Below, piece by piece: positions 21,565 through 29,589 of a stretch of DNA of 64,000 nt (positions within the stretch are counted from its first letter, which is position 1; each line of letters opens with the position of its first letter). Made by a program: the position numbers and the translations under genes. Origin of the DNA: Actinostola sp. cb2023 (Eukaryota; Cnidaria; Anthozoa; Actiniaria; Actinostolidae); the NCBI GenBank assembly GCA_033675265.1, contig JAUJYZ010001087.1, positions 644,501-708,500 of the forward strand. The letters run 5' to 3'. A model generated the notes under the pieces. The model saw nothing but the letters and a program-made list of their open reading frames with translations. It ran no database searches and was not told where the DNA came from.

Positions 21565-22395
21565 TTAATCACGGCTCTCAATCGTTCTGAACGTCGAGGA
21601 GGTTTCACTACATTTCTTTAAAGAATGCGCAAACATATTTTCTAAATATGTAAAATCATCCGTAAGTCGCGCCCTCCGTAGAATTTTACACCATGTGCGG
21701 TACTCTTCTTCACTGTCTTTTAAACTAAATTCTTCTTGACTGTACCAGACTATAGGGACTGGAAAAGGAAAACCATAGGCTTCCATGATGTACGTGAACA
21801 ACAATCGAATGATACGGCCATTTCCATCACCAAAGGGGTGTATTTCTAATAATGTGTACACCAACCAAGCTAAAAGATGAATCAAATCTTTCAAAGCTTG
21901 TACACCATCGTTCACGCGTTGGCAGTTTATAGTAAACCATCTTTTATTGTACTCGTCAATCAATCTCTGCATTTCTTTTCCAACAGTACTTGTGTAATAA
22001 TGGCTGTTTCCTTCAAATTCTACCAATCGATCGTGACTACTATATTCCCCTATTGTACACGTCAAGTGCTTACGATGATTCATGAGTATCTTGTGAGCTT
22101 CGCATATTAGATTGTTTTCTAGTAATCCACCATCGCGGTCTTTACTCAGTTGATGTAAGTGATTATAAGCTTCAATAAATCCCACGGTATCTCTATAGTG
22201 TAAACTAACACCATCAACAGCTCCATTTTGTATGATCTGATGAATCATTTGCACATCCACCATTCCCGAATTTTCTTGTTTCAAAGACTGACATACATAA
22301 CGAGCTAACATTTCATTGTGCCTCAAAACATCTTGTTGAAATGACTTTATACCAAGACACTCCATGTTGAAATGAGAGCAGAGGAATGAGTACAA
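21565..22395 (-). CDS. Fic-domain protein (predicted AMP-transferase)
   Basis: The 276-aa product carries the complete Fic signature HPFGDGNGRIIR at residues 186-197, with catalytic H186 and phosphate-binding D190/N192/R194/R197. Fic enzymes usually transfer AMP from ATP to hydroxyl side chains of target proteins. An upstream SLKQEN (37-42) fits the [S/T]xxxE[G/N] inhibitory-helix motif of N-terminally autoinhibited Fic proteins, and a CTIGEYSSHDRLVEF stretch (113-127) occupies the place of the substrate-binding flap. No signal peptide or membrane segment is evident. Last gene of the leftward block, 82 bp after the zinc-ribbon gene. Its last ~16 codons and stop lie inside the TIR. Length is normal for a minimal Fic protein. 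Target and role (host manipulation or defence) are unknown. Confidence 0.9.
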   Translation of the reverse strand: MYSFLCSHFNMECLGIKSFQQDVLRHNEMLARYVCQSLKQENSGMVDVQMIHQIIQNGAVDGVSLHYRDTVGFIEAYNHLHQLSKDRDGGLLENNLICEAHKILMNHRKHLTCTIGEYSSHDRLVEFEGNSHYYTSTVGKEMQRLIDEYNKRWFTINCQRVNDGVQALKDLIHLLAWLVYTLLEIHPFGDGNGRIIRLLFTYIMEAYGFPFPVPIVWYSQEEFSLKDSEEEYRTWCKILRRARLTDDFTYLENMFAHSLKKCSETSSTFRTIESRD

Positions 22396-22477
22396 CGTGT
22401 TTATAAAATCACAACACTACCACTCAAATTGATTTAGAAAGTTTTATTTGGGGTTTGCACGACAAAATTCAACTGGA

Positions 22478-23276
22478 TTAATCTTCTTCAGATTCCTGTT
22501 CCCCGTCAAGGAGTTTCAGTTTATTGAATTTTAACGACAGTTCATGAACAGCATCGCAGTCTCTACAACGGCAAAAGGTTGTTTTTGTGGTTTTGACATC
22601 CACTGGGAACACATGCGCACATATGTCGCACTCGACAAGTTGATTCTGACGGCAGTAGTAGCCTTCTCGCCACAGACATCTAGGACATTGTACTATAGGT
22701 ATCGAGTAGAACGGTTTGAAGTCACGACACACGTGACACTCCTTAGGTTCATCATCCGATTCTGAACTTTCCGACTTGCCACTGTCAGATTCTGTTGATG
22801 TGCTTTCTGCCTCAGATTCATCCGTTTCTTCTTCTCCACTCACTCTCATCGTCAGTATCCTCTTCTTCGGGTTGCCTAGCAACCAGATCCGCCAGCAAGT
22901 GCTTGTTTCGTATAAGTGTTTTGTCAATTCCGACTTCCGACAACCCGTTCGTGAATGTTTTGAGTCCTCTCGGGGTTCTGACATCGAGGTTGTAAGGTAA
23001 CATGGCATATTCAATGAGTTCTACTATATTGGTCAGGGGAATTCTTCGTTGATGATAAGTCATCTCACCATGAGAATTCCAGTATAAAATACTTTTTGAA
23101 GCAGCAAGACTATGAAGAAAAGCTAGAGCCTTATCTTTCGGGATAGTACTCTGGGAGAGATCCTGCATAACTTCTTCGATATCATCATCGTCAAAAATGT
23201 CCAATTCCGAGGAACTCTTTTCAGAATAAACTGAACTTTCTTCAGAGCTAGTAGAATCGACTCTTAATCTCTTCAT
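22478..23276 (-). CDS. Acidic zinc-ribbon protein, frameshifted between two halves
   Basis: Two overlapping frames form one gene. The first (23276-22818) starts MKRLRVDSTSSEE, has a Ser/Asp/Glu-rich leader (ELDIFDDDDIEEV) and a globular segment with NLDVRTPRGLKTF. The second (in the frame ending at 22478) continues the acidic stretch EEETDESEAESTSTESD into a Cys-rich domain: CHVC, CPRC, C, CDIC, CRCRDC, then an acidic tail EQESEED. The eight or more cysteines in CxxC pairs suggest two zinc ribbons. The frames meet near 22836-22850 (minus-strand GAGAGTGAGTGG); a one-base indel would join them, and a GTGAGT donor-like site also lies there. Middle gene of the leftward block. Function unknown. 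Confidence 0.7.
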
Positions 23277-23332
23277 GTTGCTTCCTCAGGTAGTCAAGGT
23301 AAAATGAAGGTTTTCTTTCAAGAAGAGGTTAT

Positions 23333-23626
23333 TTATAACAAAAACAGGCTCAAAGCTGACATCAGCGGTGACATGACATCGGACACAAATCCCCCACCGT
23401 GTTGGGCTAGAGTTCGTTTCTTGGTTTTGAAAGGAATTGAGGAGTCCGCTAATTCTCGTATGACATCCACATGTGGTCTTAGTCTTTCTTTTTGTCCAAC
23501 CGTAACCGTAAGAGTGCCCATACACAAATTCAAACACACTTCACAAATGACATGAACCTGTTCTGGACTAGCGGAGGCCAGTAATAAATATCTTTGATGG
23601 GGAGGACAATGTGCTAAATGATGCAA
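23333..23626 (-). CDS. pX-like core/capsid-associated protein
   Basis: The 97-aa product starts MHHLAHCPPHQRYLLL and has a helical body (PEQVHVICEVCLNLCMG, KERLRPHVDVIREL), a basic stretch KTKKRTLAQH, a GGGF turn and a hydrophobic C-terminal tail (VMSPLMSALSLFLL). This arrangement resembles the adenovirus pX-like core proteins described in adintoviruses and Polintons, thought to act in genome condensation or membrane interaction. Assignment is by pattern and recollection of the family, not by search. First gene of the leftward block, 56 bp before the zinc-ribbon gene. A second frame over the same DNA (23286-23537) is treated as a shadow. Confidence 0.55.
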   Translation of the reverse strand: MHHLAHCPPHQRYLLLASASPEQVHVICEVCLNLCMGTLTVTVGQKERLRPHVDVIRELADSSIPFKTKKRTLAQHGGGFVSDVMSPLMSALSLFLL

Positions 23627-24190
23627 ATAACCAAAATTTTGACATAGTAGTTGACTCGTGTTGTCTCTATGGAAGACTTATTCAAATGAACCTTATTTAG
23701 AGAAACTATGCTATTTATTGAGTTATCTGATAGATTAGCGAGGGGAAAGAAGGGAATGAGTAGGAGGAGGAATGAATGAGGAGGAGTGAATGAGTAGGAG
23801 GAGGAGTGAATGAGTAGGAGGAGGAGTGAATGAGGAGGAGGAGTGAATGAGGAGGAGGAGGAGGAGTGAATGAGTAGGAGGAGGAGTGAATGAGTAGGAG
23901 GAATGAATGAGGAGGAGGAGGAGGAGGTGTGAATGAATGAGGAGGAGGAGGAGGTGTGAATGAATGAGGAGGAGGAGGAGGAGTAAATGATGAGGAGGAG
24001 GAGGAGGAGGAGGAGGAGGAGGGAGGGAGGAGGAGGAGGAGGAGGAGGAGGAGGAGGAGGAGGAGGAGGAGGACGAGGAGGACGAGGAGGATATTTACCA
24101 ATGAGAATTGCGATTTTGAAAAAATAAACTATAAAAAATTGTGTATATATTGTTTCTACTCATTCTACCGATTGCTTCTGTGCAGTAAAC
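23627..24190. promoter_or_regulatory. Central divergent promoter region
   Basis: Both gene blocks start here and read away from each other, so promoters for both must lie in this ~560 bp. Right side: AT-rich ACTATAAAAAATTGTGTATATA (24129-24150, shown in part) about 45 bp before the ATPase ATG. Left side: GCTATTTATTGAG near 23710. A GGA repeat occupies most of the middle. No experimentally defined element is recognisable. Confidence 0.4.
23749..24086 (+). repeat. (GGA)n / GAGTGAAT compound microsatellite
   Basis: Purine-only GGAGGA runs are mixed with GTGAATGA words. The minus strand reads open (poly-Leu, Ser, Pro) only because of composition. Long polypurine tracts can form triplexes. This one sits exactly between the two divergent gene blocks. 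Confidence 0.9.
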
Positions 24191-24979
24191 ATGAATTGTC
24201 CAGAGCGTGGTAAAGAATTTTCGAGAAATGATAATCTTAAAAGACACATTAATAACAAACACAAATTCCAGAAATCTCCAAAATCAGAGATTGCTTCATC
24301 TTGTACAACCTTTCAGTTACTCCACCCCTTCACGGCTATCGTGGCGGGAATGACTGGATCTGGAAAAACCGTCTGGGTTCAGAACTTACTTCAACACGCA
24401 AGTAGAGTCATTCAACCTCCCCCTCAACGTATTTTATGGAGCTATTCACAATGGCAACCGACCTATGAGCAAATGCAGCAGACTCTACCAGGGATCGAGT
24501 TTGTCAAAGGCATCCCTCACGACCTGGACGAGGATTGGTATTTTGATCCCAAAGTCAACAATCTGATAGTCATTGACGACCAAATGGCCGATAACTCCAA
24601 CGACAAAAGAATTATGAATTTATTCACCAAAGGATCTCATCACCGAAACCTCAGTGTCATTTTCCTCTGTCAGAATGTCTACTTTCAAGGCAAAATCATG
24701 CGCACGTTGAGTTTGAATGCCGCGTACCTAGTTCTGTTTAAAAACCCAAGAGACAAACTACAAATAACAACGTTGGGAAAACAGATGTACCCTGGCAAAA
24801 CCGACCAGTTTCTTCATAAGTATGAAGCGGCTGTCGAACGGCCTTACGGCTACCTCTTTGTAGATCTCAAACCCAACACTCCAGAGGAGTGTCGACTGCG
24901 TACTAATGTTCTTCCCAACGATCCCCCACAGACTGGGGGTCAATTGGATGCGATGAAGACCATCGGTAACTTTTTTTAA
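24191..24979 (+). CDS. A32/FtsK-HerA-type packaging ATPase with N-terminal zinc finger
   Basis: The 262-aa protein has Walker A GMTGSGKT at 53-60, Walker B NLIVIDD at 124-130, and a FLCQN segment (158-162) with the sensor Gln expected for A32-like DNA-packaging ATPases. These enzymes pump DNA into viral capsids. The N-terminus is a C2H2-like finger (C3, F10, L16, H19, H24) whose second Cys is Arg (CPERG). The ATG at 24191 follows an AT-rich region. First gene of the rightward block, 36 bp before the proline-rich gene. All catalytic motifs are intact. Similar ATPases occur in Polinton/adintovirus elements. I did not see the capsid genes that normally accompany it. Confidence 0.85.
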   Translation: MNCPERGKEFSRNDNLKRHINNKHKFQKSPKSEIASSCTTFQLLHPFTAIVAGMTGSGKTVWVQNLLQHASRVIQPPPQRILWSYSQWQPTYEQMQQTLPGIEFVKGIPHDLDEDWYFDPKVNNLIVIDDQMADNSNDKRIMNLFTKGSHHRNLSVIFLCQNVYFQGKIMRTLSLNAAYLVLFKNPRDKLQITTLGKQMYPGKTDQFLHKYEAAVERPYGYLFVDLKPNTPEECRLRTNVLPNDPPQTGGQLDAMKTIGNFF

Positions 24980-25015
24980 CGTCAAGGGTATTTACAGTCA
25001 CCCCTCTTAAAGGCC

Positions 25016-25594
25016 ATGCAGAATCTACAAGAGCAGATGGACCACATTTTAAAAGACCCCAGTGTTCCTCCAGAGGTGAAAGTGAAAGAATACACTTCAC
25101 TGTTTAATCGCTACCTCCACCTCGAACAACAACTACCGAACAGTGTGGTGGTCAGACCCAGGCAAGAAGCAGTCCTACCACCGTTGGCTGATGAAAGTCA
25201 TCTGTCGGCTTTTAAAACCCCAGAAAATGTTCCCTCGACAAGTCTAAGTCCTGATAGCGGATTTGTAACATCTAAACCACCTTCCATGTTACAACGCCTC
25301 ACCTCTAAAATTAGAATACCATCTACTTCGAGACCATCGACTTCAGTTGAGGTTCCTTCCACTCCAATAAGAGCCCATTCAGAAATGGGGCAACCAACCT
25401 CCTTGTTCAATACACCAAACACTCCATCTGGTCCACCCATATTTCCACCCACTCCCCCACCAAGTACAGAAAAACCCATCAAGTGGATACCTTATCGGGA
25501 TGCCCATAAATACGAAGATGTAGTGATACCTCCTCGACGTTCAGAACGATTGAGAGCCGTGATTAAATCAATACCTAACTGGCAGAACTATTAA
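25016..25594 (+). CDS. Proline/serine-rich protein downstream of ATPase
   Basis: 192 aa. The N-terminal helical segment (MQNLQEQMDHILKDP, VKEYTSLFNRYLHLEQQL, residues 1-41) is followed by a disordered Ser/Pro/Thr-rich middle (PPIFPPTPPPSTEKP) and a C-terminal basic part (PPRRSERLRAVIKSIPNW). The helical head followed by a disordered tail is, as I recall, typical of small structural genes next to packaging ATPases in adintovirus-like elements. The function is unknown. The last ~25 codons lie in the TIR, and AATAAA at 25620 follows the stop. Confidence 0.6.
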   Translation: MQNLQEQMDHILKDPSVPPEVKVKEYTSLFNRYLHLEQQLPNSVVVRPRQEAVLPPLADESHLSAFKTPENVPSTSLSPDSGFVTSKPPSMLQRLTSKIRIPSTSRPSTSVEVPSTPIRAHSEMGQPTSLFNTPNTPSGPPIFPPTPPPSTEKPIKWIPYRDAHKYEDVVIPPRRSERLRAVIKSIPNWQNY

Positions 25595-26266
25595 GAATAA
25601 TGTAAAACCATGTAAAACAAATAAAATTGTTGAAAAACCCAGTGTTTACGTTGTCTTGCATCCGCGCTATTCAAATTTTAATCCGATAACTGAGAGGTGC
25701 TTGACTGATATCTATATACAATAGTTACATGTTGAAAACACTACCGGAGTAAAACTTTCACCCAAACAAATAGGGTGGTTGGTGGGCCACTTCTTTCGGA
25801 AGTTTTCTAAAATGTACCAAATTAGTATTCATATTCAAAGCGGGTTTACAAACCACTAAACAATAAAGGATCAACAGAGCGTAATAAGACCTTCGGTGAC
25901 GTCACTTGTTTGCATGTGTAACGAACTCCAGCCGGCCGGAACAAATGCTTCGGGAAATATATTATTTTAGTCATATTTGATCTTTTATTGTCCCTTTTAA
26001 CTTTTTATAAAGTGAACTCAAGTTGGATATATAAAAAATAAAAAATAATTGATGATGTCACCATACCCCACGGCATACCCAACCCAAGGTGATGCATACC
26101 CAACCATACCCAACCCAAGGTGATGCATACCCAACCATACCCAACCCAAGGTGATGCATACCCAACCATACCCATACCCATACCCAACCCAAGGTGATGC
26201 ATACCCAACCATACCCATACCCAACCATACCCATGTTGCAGAACTCTTACTTTCCTACTACTTATA
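25518..26266 (-). repeat. Right terminal inverted repeat of Fic element
   Basis: Mirror of 20599-21613, with high identity over the unique part (for example TAAAAGTTAAAAGGGACAAT in the left copy). It includes the end of the proline-rich gene, AATAAA at 25620-25625, and about five 31-bp units at 26064-26235. Confidence 0.9.
25620..25625 (+). promoter_or_regulatory. Poly(A) signal AATAAA for ATPase block, within TIR
   Basis: It lies 26 bp after the stop of the proline-rich gene. The same TIR sequence supplies the signal for the Fic block at the other end. Confidence 0.55.
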
Positions 26267-26344
26267 TGTATGTTACAGTACCGTATATAAGAAAATATTG
26301 AGTTCATCATCTGAGAAAAGAAATAAGCGCCCTGCTTCCAATAC

Positions 26345-26898
26345 GCCCTATGCACGCGTCCTGATTTTCGATATCAGAATACTAGAATCTGTTACATAAA
26401 AATAACCACTGCCATCTGAAAAAGCATTTATTCATCGATATTTTTGGAAAAGTTCAAAAGTATTGGATAAAATCCCGCGAAGATATCATAAATGACATTT
26501 ATAGGGTTTAGTATGGGATTTTCCCGTTATTAGTACACAGCCTCGTTCTGATGTACATCAATTTTCCAAATTGGTTCATTTCAAGGTTTAACACGCCACT
26601 AAAAAGAAGAGATTTATATAAGATAAGTGTAAACGTTTTAGGGCGAAATGTCCTTGCGGAGTTATGAACGTTTTTAATTCTGAAAATACACCAGAACGAG
26701 GCTGTGTACTCATGACGGCAAAATCCCATACTAAACTCTATAAATGTCATTTACGATATCTTCGCGAGATTTTATCCAATACTTTTGAACTTTTCCAAAA
26801 ATATTGATGAATAATTGCTTTTTCAGATGGCAGTGGTTATTTTTATGTGATAGATTCTAGTATTCTGATCTCGAAAATCAGGACGCGTGCATAGGGCG
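26345..26898. mobile_element. Palindromic MITE inserted in AAGCGCC repeat
   Basis: CGCCCTATGCACGCGTCCTG mirrors CAGGACGCGTGCATAGGGCG at the other end; the arms match for about 200 bp each (CAGAACGAGGCTGTGTACT in the inner arm). It splits the word CCAATAAGCGCC, which is intact at 20426-20440, giving an apparent TA target duplication. No coding capacity. Confidence 0.8.
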
Positions 26899-26945
26899 TT
26901 AAGCGCCTCCCCCTAGAGGTCTAAACATTTAATAAGCGCCCGGGA
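26899..26945 (+). repeat. AAGCGCC-type repeat, right of Fic element
   Basis: TAAGCGCCTCCCCCTAGAGG followed by TCTAAACATTTAATAAGCGC, in the same orientation as 20374-20415. It marks the right flank of the older repeat into which the Fic element inserted. Confidence 0.55.
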
Positions 26946-27480
26946 CGCTAAATCGAGCATTTACGGTATATCCATATTATTATTATTGCTGGTTTTCACG
27001 CGACGTCATTGCGGCCATGTTTGTTCAACCAACATGGCATTAAATACTTTAAATATACAGGGATTGATTGCAAACCAGCAATAGGGACTGCTGAAATGAT
27101 ATTTGGCTAATATTGCTAACCTTTCCAGCTGACATGTTATCAGCTAAGTACTCTTGAAGTCTTGATCTCACAGCATGACCAGTACACGTGGAGATGAGGA
27201 CTTTGGTGACTAAGACACAGACACAACAAAGTTATAACACATTATGATTAACGATACAGACAAGATAACCATGGCACACCATATGAGTTTTATTACACTT
27301 GCTATCAGGATTTAACTACTACACCAGTGAGGATTGCGTTATGAGAAGTGCATTGTATTTACATTTTGATAATGTAATTCATTTCTAATACGTTATCACA
27401 TGGTTAAAGTTCTTATTCGACAAGCACTGGCTCGTTTCAGAACATGGAATGGACAAGAAGGTACCCATTGATTGGCCATC
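26946..27480. other. No gene seen
   Basis: AT-rich sequence without a supported coding or RNA feature. It may belong to the flank of the PLE relic that follows. Confidence 0.4.
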
Positions 27481-27720
27481 TCTTCAAAGTGTTTAATAAG
27501 TGTACCAGCAAGTTTGACTGCTTAATCTATAGGAAATGCTCTTCATATTCAATTCGCGCCAAACTATTTACTTAGTTTATTTACTTAGTGTCCCTTTTCT
27601 AATCCCTGGGATTCAGTATGTTTTTTTCCATTGTTGTTCATGCTACATATGTATTCATCTCATTTCTAGTTTCTTGACTTGATAACGACGTGAACCAGCG
27701 TCGAAACGTCGTCTAGTTTT
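27481..27720 (+). pseudogene. PLE 3' relic
   Basis: Resembles the end of the PLE at 2589-3818: the TTTGACTGCTTAATCTATAG...AAATGCT stretch and GCGCCAAACTATTTACTTAG, which in the intact copy encodes the RAKLFT C-terminus. A hammerhead-like motif follows at 27678-27712. Too decayed to translate. Confidence 0.6.
27678..27712 (+). ncRNA. Degenerate hammerhead-like motif
   Basis: CTTGATAA, an imperfect stem CGACG...CGTCG, then GAAACGTCGTC, in the same place relative to the PLE end as at 3878-3912. The spacing is altered, so probably inactive. Confidence 0.35.
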
Positions 27721-27809
27721 CTCAAACGTTTCTTCTACTCTTATGGATTTTAAGAGTTTTCTAGCGTTAAATTTGTATCAAATTATTTTCCGAATCTCGT
27801 CTCATACAC

Positions 27810-27930
27810 ATTATTGTTATTACTATTGTTATTATTATTATTACTACTATTATTATTACTATTGTTATTATTATTGTTATTACTACTATTATTATTACTA
27901 TTACTATAATTGTTATTGTTATTATTATTT
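27810..27930 (+). repeat. (TTA)n/(TTG)n microsatellite
   Basis: TTATTATTACTATTGTTATT-type repeat for about 120 bp. The Tyr/Cys open frame through it is compositional. Confidence 0.9.
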
Positions 27931-27953
27931 TGAATTGTTGATTGTTGTTTATA

Positions 27954-28373
27954 AATTAGCCATTACCTAAACGAGCAGGGGACTGGGACCAAGTCCGTAA
28001 AACTAATTCAATAAGAAACTAGCAAAAATGGGCATCATTTTCTGAGAGAGCAGATCAAACTTAGCTAGTCTGGAAAGTTTGGTGAACTTCGGCTTAATAT
28101 TGACGGATGCTATAGGGCATCAAAGATGTCTATTTTCCCATACAAACTCTGTAAATTTTTGACGTTGTCCAACCATACATTCACTGTAACATTTTGGCTG
28201 AACAACACATTTTCAAAAGTTTATAATTCCGACAGAATTTGCTCAAATAACATCAAACTTTGCACAGATACTAATTTCAACATGTTGTTTCATGTCATAA
28301 ACTTAATTTCGTAATTGCATTAATTCTAATAAACTCGTTCCCAGTCCCCTGCTCGTTTAGGTAATGGCTAATT
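27954..28373. mobile_element. MITE, GAGCAGGGGACTGGGA family
   Basis: AATTAGCCATTACCTAAACG at 27954 mirrors CGTTTAGGTAATGGCTAATT ending at 28373, with CAGGGGACTGGGA blocks inside both ends. The interior has no transposase. Two half-copies of the same family lie in the 74-bp satellite (10513-10940). Confidence 0.8.
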
Positions 28374-28458
28374 GGTTTCTGGTCCCTTGGGACAGCAGCT
28401 CATACAATGAGATTTCATATTTTTGCCGATTTTTCTAGGAGCAATTTTCATCTCTTAG

Positions 28459-29115
28459 AATCAAATCAAATCAAATCAAAAGACTTTATTTTCTGAGGGT
28501 GACACTAAACAGTCTCAGACTGATAAACTTGTGGCCCTCTAACCTAAACTAAGTAAATCTATAAATCTATAAATATAATTATAAAAAGTTGAACATCAAT
28601 CTAAAATACAAAAATTACATTGCATAAGAATAAGAAATATAATATAATATATATTATATATAATAAAATTACAATCTGAGCATATTTAAACCTAATACTA
28701 AATACTTCAATTAGAATCAATTTACTAGATTAAATGGCCTGGAATCTAACATTTACAATGACAATCTGAATATATAATAAAAAAGATATATATAAATAAA
28801 TACAAATATTAAAAATGATCTAGCTGGGACTGATCTTCTAACGCCTTTTTAATAAGAAACGATTTAAAAGACTTAACGGTTGACAATTTTCTAACATCTA
28901 TAGGTAAGGAGTTCCATTCTTTAATACTAGTAACTGTAAATGATCTCCCAGCTTCTGTTTCTAACTTATACTTTGGACATATAAAGTTGATTTCGTTATA
29001 GCGAGTACTACGTTTATGGATATCATAGAATACGATTTTTGCCCAGAAAATACTCCAATGTATGCATAAATGTCTTCTTATATCACCCTCGTGTGTGTTT
29101 TGTTCATCAAACACG
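28459..29115 (-). mobile_element. 5'-truncated LINE with (TTTGA)n tail
   Basis: The minus-strand ORF 29114-28809 ends in a non-LTR RT C-terminal pattern (GRSFTVTSIKEWNSLPIDVR). The 3' end carries TTTGATTTGATTTGATTTGA (28459-28480 region), a short-repeat tail typical of CR1/L2-like LINEs. It interrupts the repeat at 28415-29350. Confidence 0.7.
28809..29114 (-). pseudogene. LINE ORF2 C-terminal fragment
   Basis: 101 codons. The segment KYKLETEAGRSFTVTSIKEW followed by NSLPIDVRKLSTVKSFKSFL matches the conserved C-terminal region after the RT in many CR1/RTE-like ORF2 proteins (aromatic-W-N-x-LP pattern). No RT catalytic motif remains. Dead on arrival by 5' truncation. Confidence 0.7.
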
Positions 29116-29589
29116 TAGTTGGGACGTACGTAGTGAGGCCGTGAGAACTACGGCCAATCTAGAAGCCCCAAAACACACCTTTTAGATACCTTTTCTTAGA
29201 CAATTAATAGCACAAAGTGATAAATAACTCATGATCTTTATTATTTTCTCAAAAAATTGCAAAGAATCGAAGCAAAGACATGATTTAAAAGCGAAATCCA
29301 AACGTTGTGAATCTGACAACCGTTCAGTTGACACAGGAAGCCCAAACTGCTACCACGAGCACAGAGATTGGTATTAAAGCCTGTGGGCTGATTCAGAATT
29401 ATACGTTTTTCAGTTGATTATCGTATTCACATGAACATACAGTCAATGTCATTAACGTTGTCCAGCTAAAAAGAGTGTTAAAACACTACAATAAATGTCA
29501 CGTCTCATTCTATATTCATTTTGCACACGTCGAATTTCAAAAGTATAAATCACCTCAGTGTGAGAACAGAATGTTAACAATGCCCGTTT

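Larger units (their letters stand above)
20599..21613 (+). repeat. Left terminal inverted repeat of Fic element
   Basis: Matches 25518-26266 in inverted orientation from GAGTAGTAGGAAAGTAAGAG at the outside to ATGTAGTGA (minus strand) at the inside. It is about 266 bp longer than the right copy because it has more 31-bp tandem units. It includes the 3' end of the Fic gene and its AATAAA signal (minus strand, 21506-21511). Confidence 0.9.
20599..26266. mobile_element. 5.67 kb virus-like TIR element carrying Fic and packaging ATPase
   Basis: Long inverted repeats (20599-21613 and 25518-26266) enclose five intronless genes. Three read leftward (pX-like, zinc-ribbon, Fic) and two rightward (ATPase, proline-rich protein), with gaps of 36-82 bp inside each block and one central divergent region. 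Compact spacing, the A32/FtsK-type ATPase and the pX-like protein point to Polinton/adintovirus-like ancestry. No major capsid, DNA polymerase, integrase, transposase or protease is encoded, so by itself it is incomplete. Family knowledge supports virus ancestry; a satellite or helper-dependent life style is my inference. I could not identify a target-site duplication. Confidence 0.8.
28415..29350 (-). repeat. Dispersed repeat related to 4155-4915, split by a LINE
   Basis: 28421-28458 (TTTTTCTAGGAGCAATTTTC) and 29115-29350 (GTAGTGAGGCCGTGAGAACT...GACACAGGAAGCCCA) match, inverted, the two sides of 4430-4810. The LINE fragment 28459-29115 lies between them. Confidence 0.6.

Noticed and set aside
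23715..24101. 128-codon minus-strand ORF rich in Leu, Ser and Pro
   Set aside because: Translation of a GGA/GAGTGAAT microsatellite.
20580..26285. Possible 5-6 bp target duplication of the Fic element (ACAGT-like words near both ends)
   Set aside because: The words ACTGT (left) and ACAGT (right) are inverted, not direct, so they are not a target duplication.
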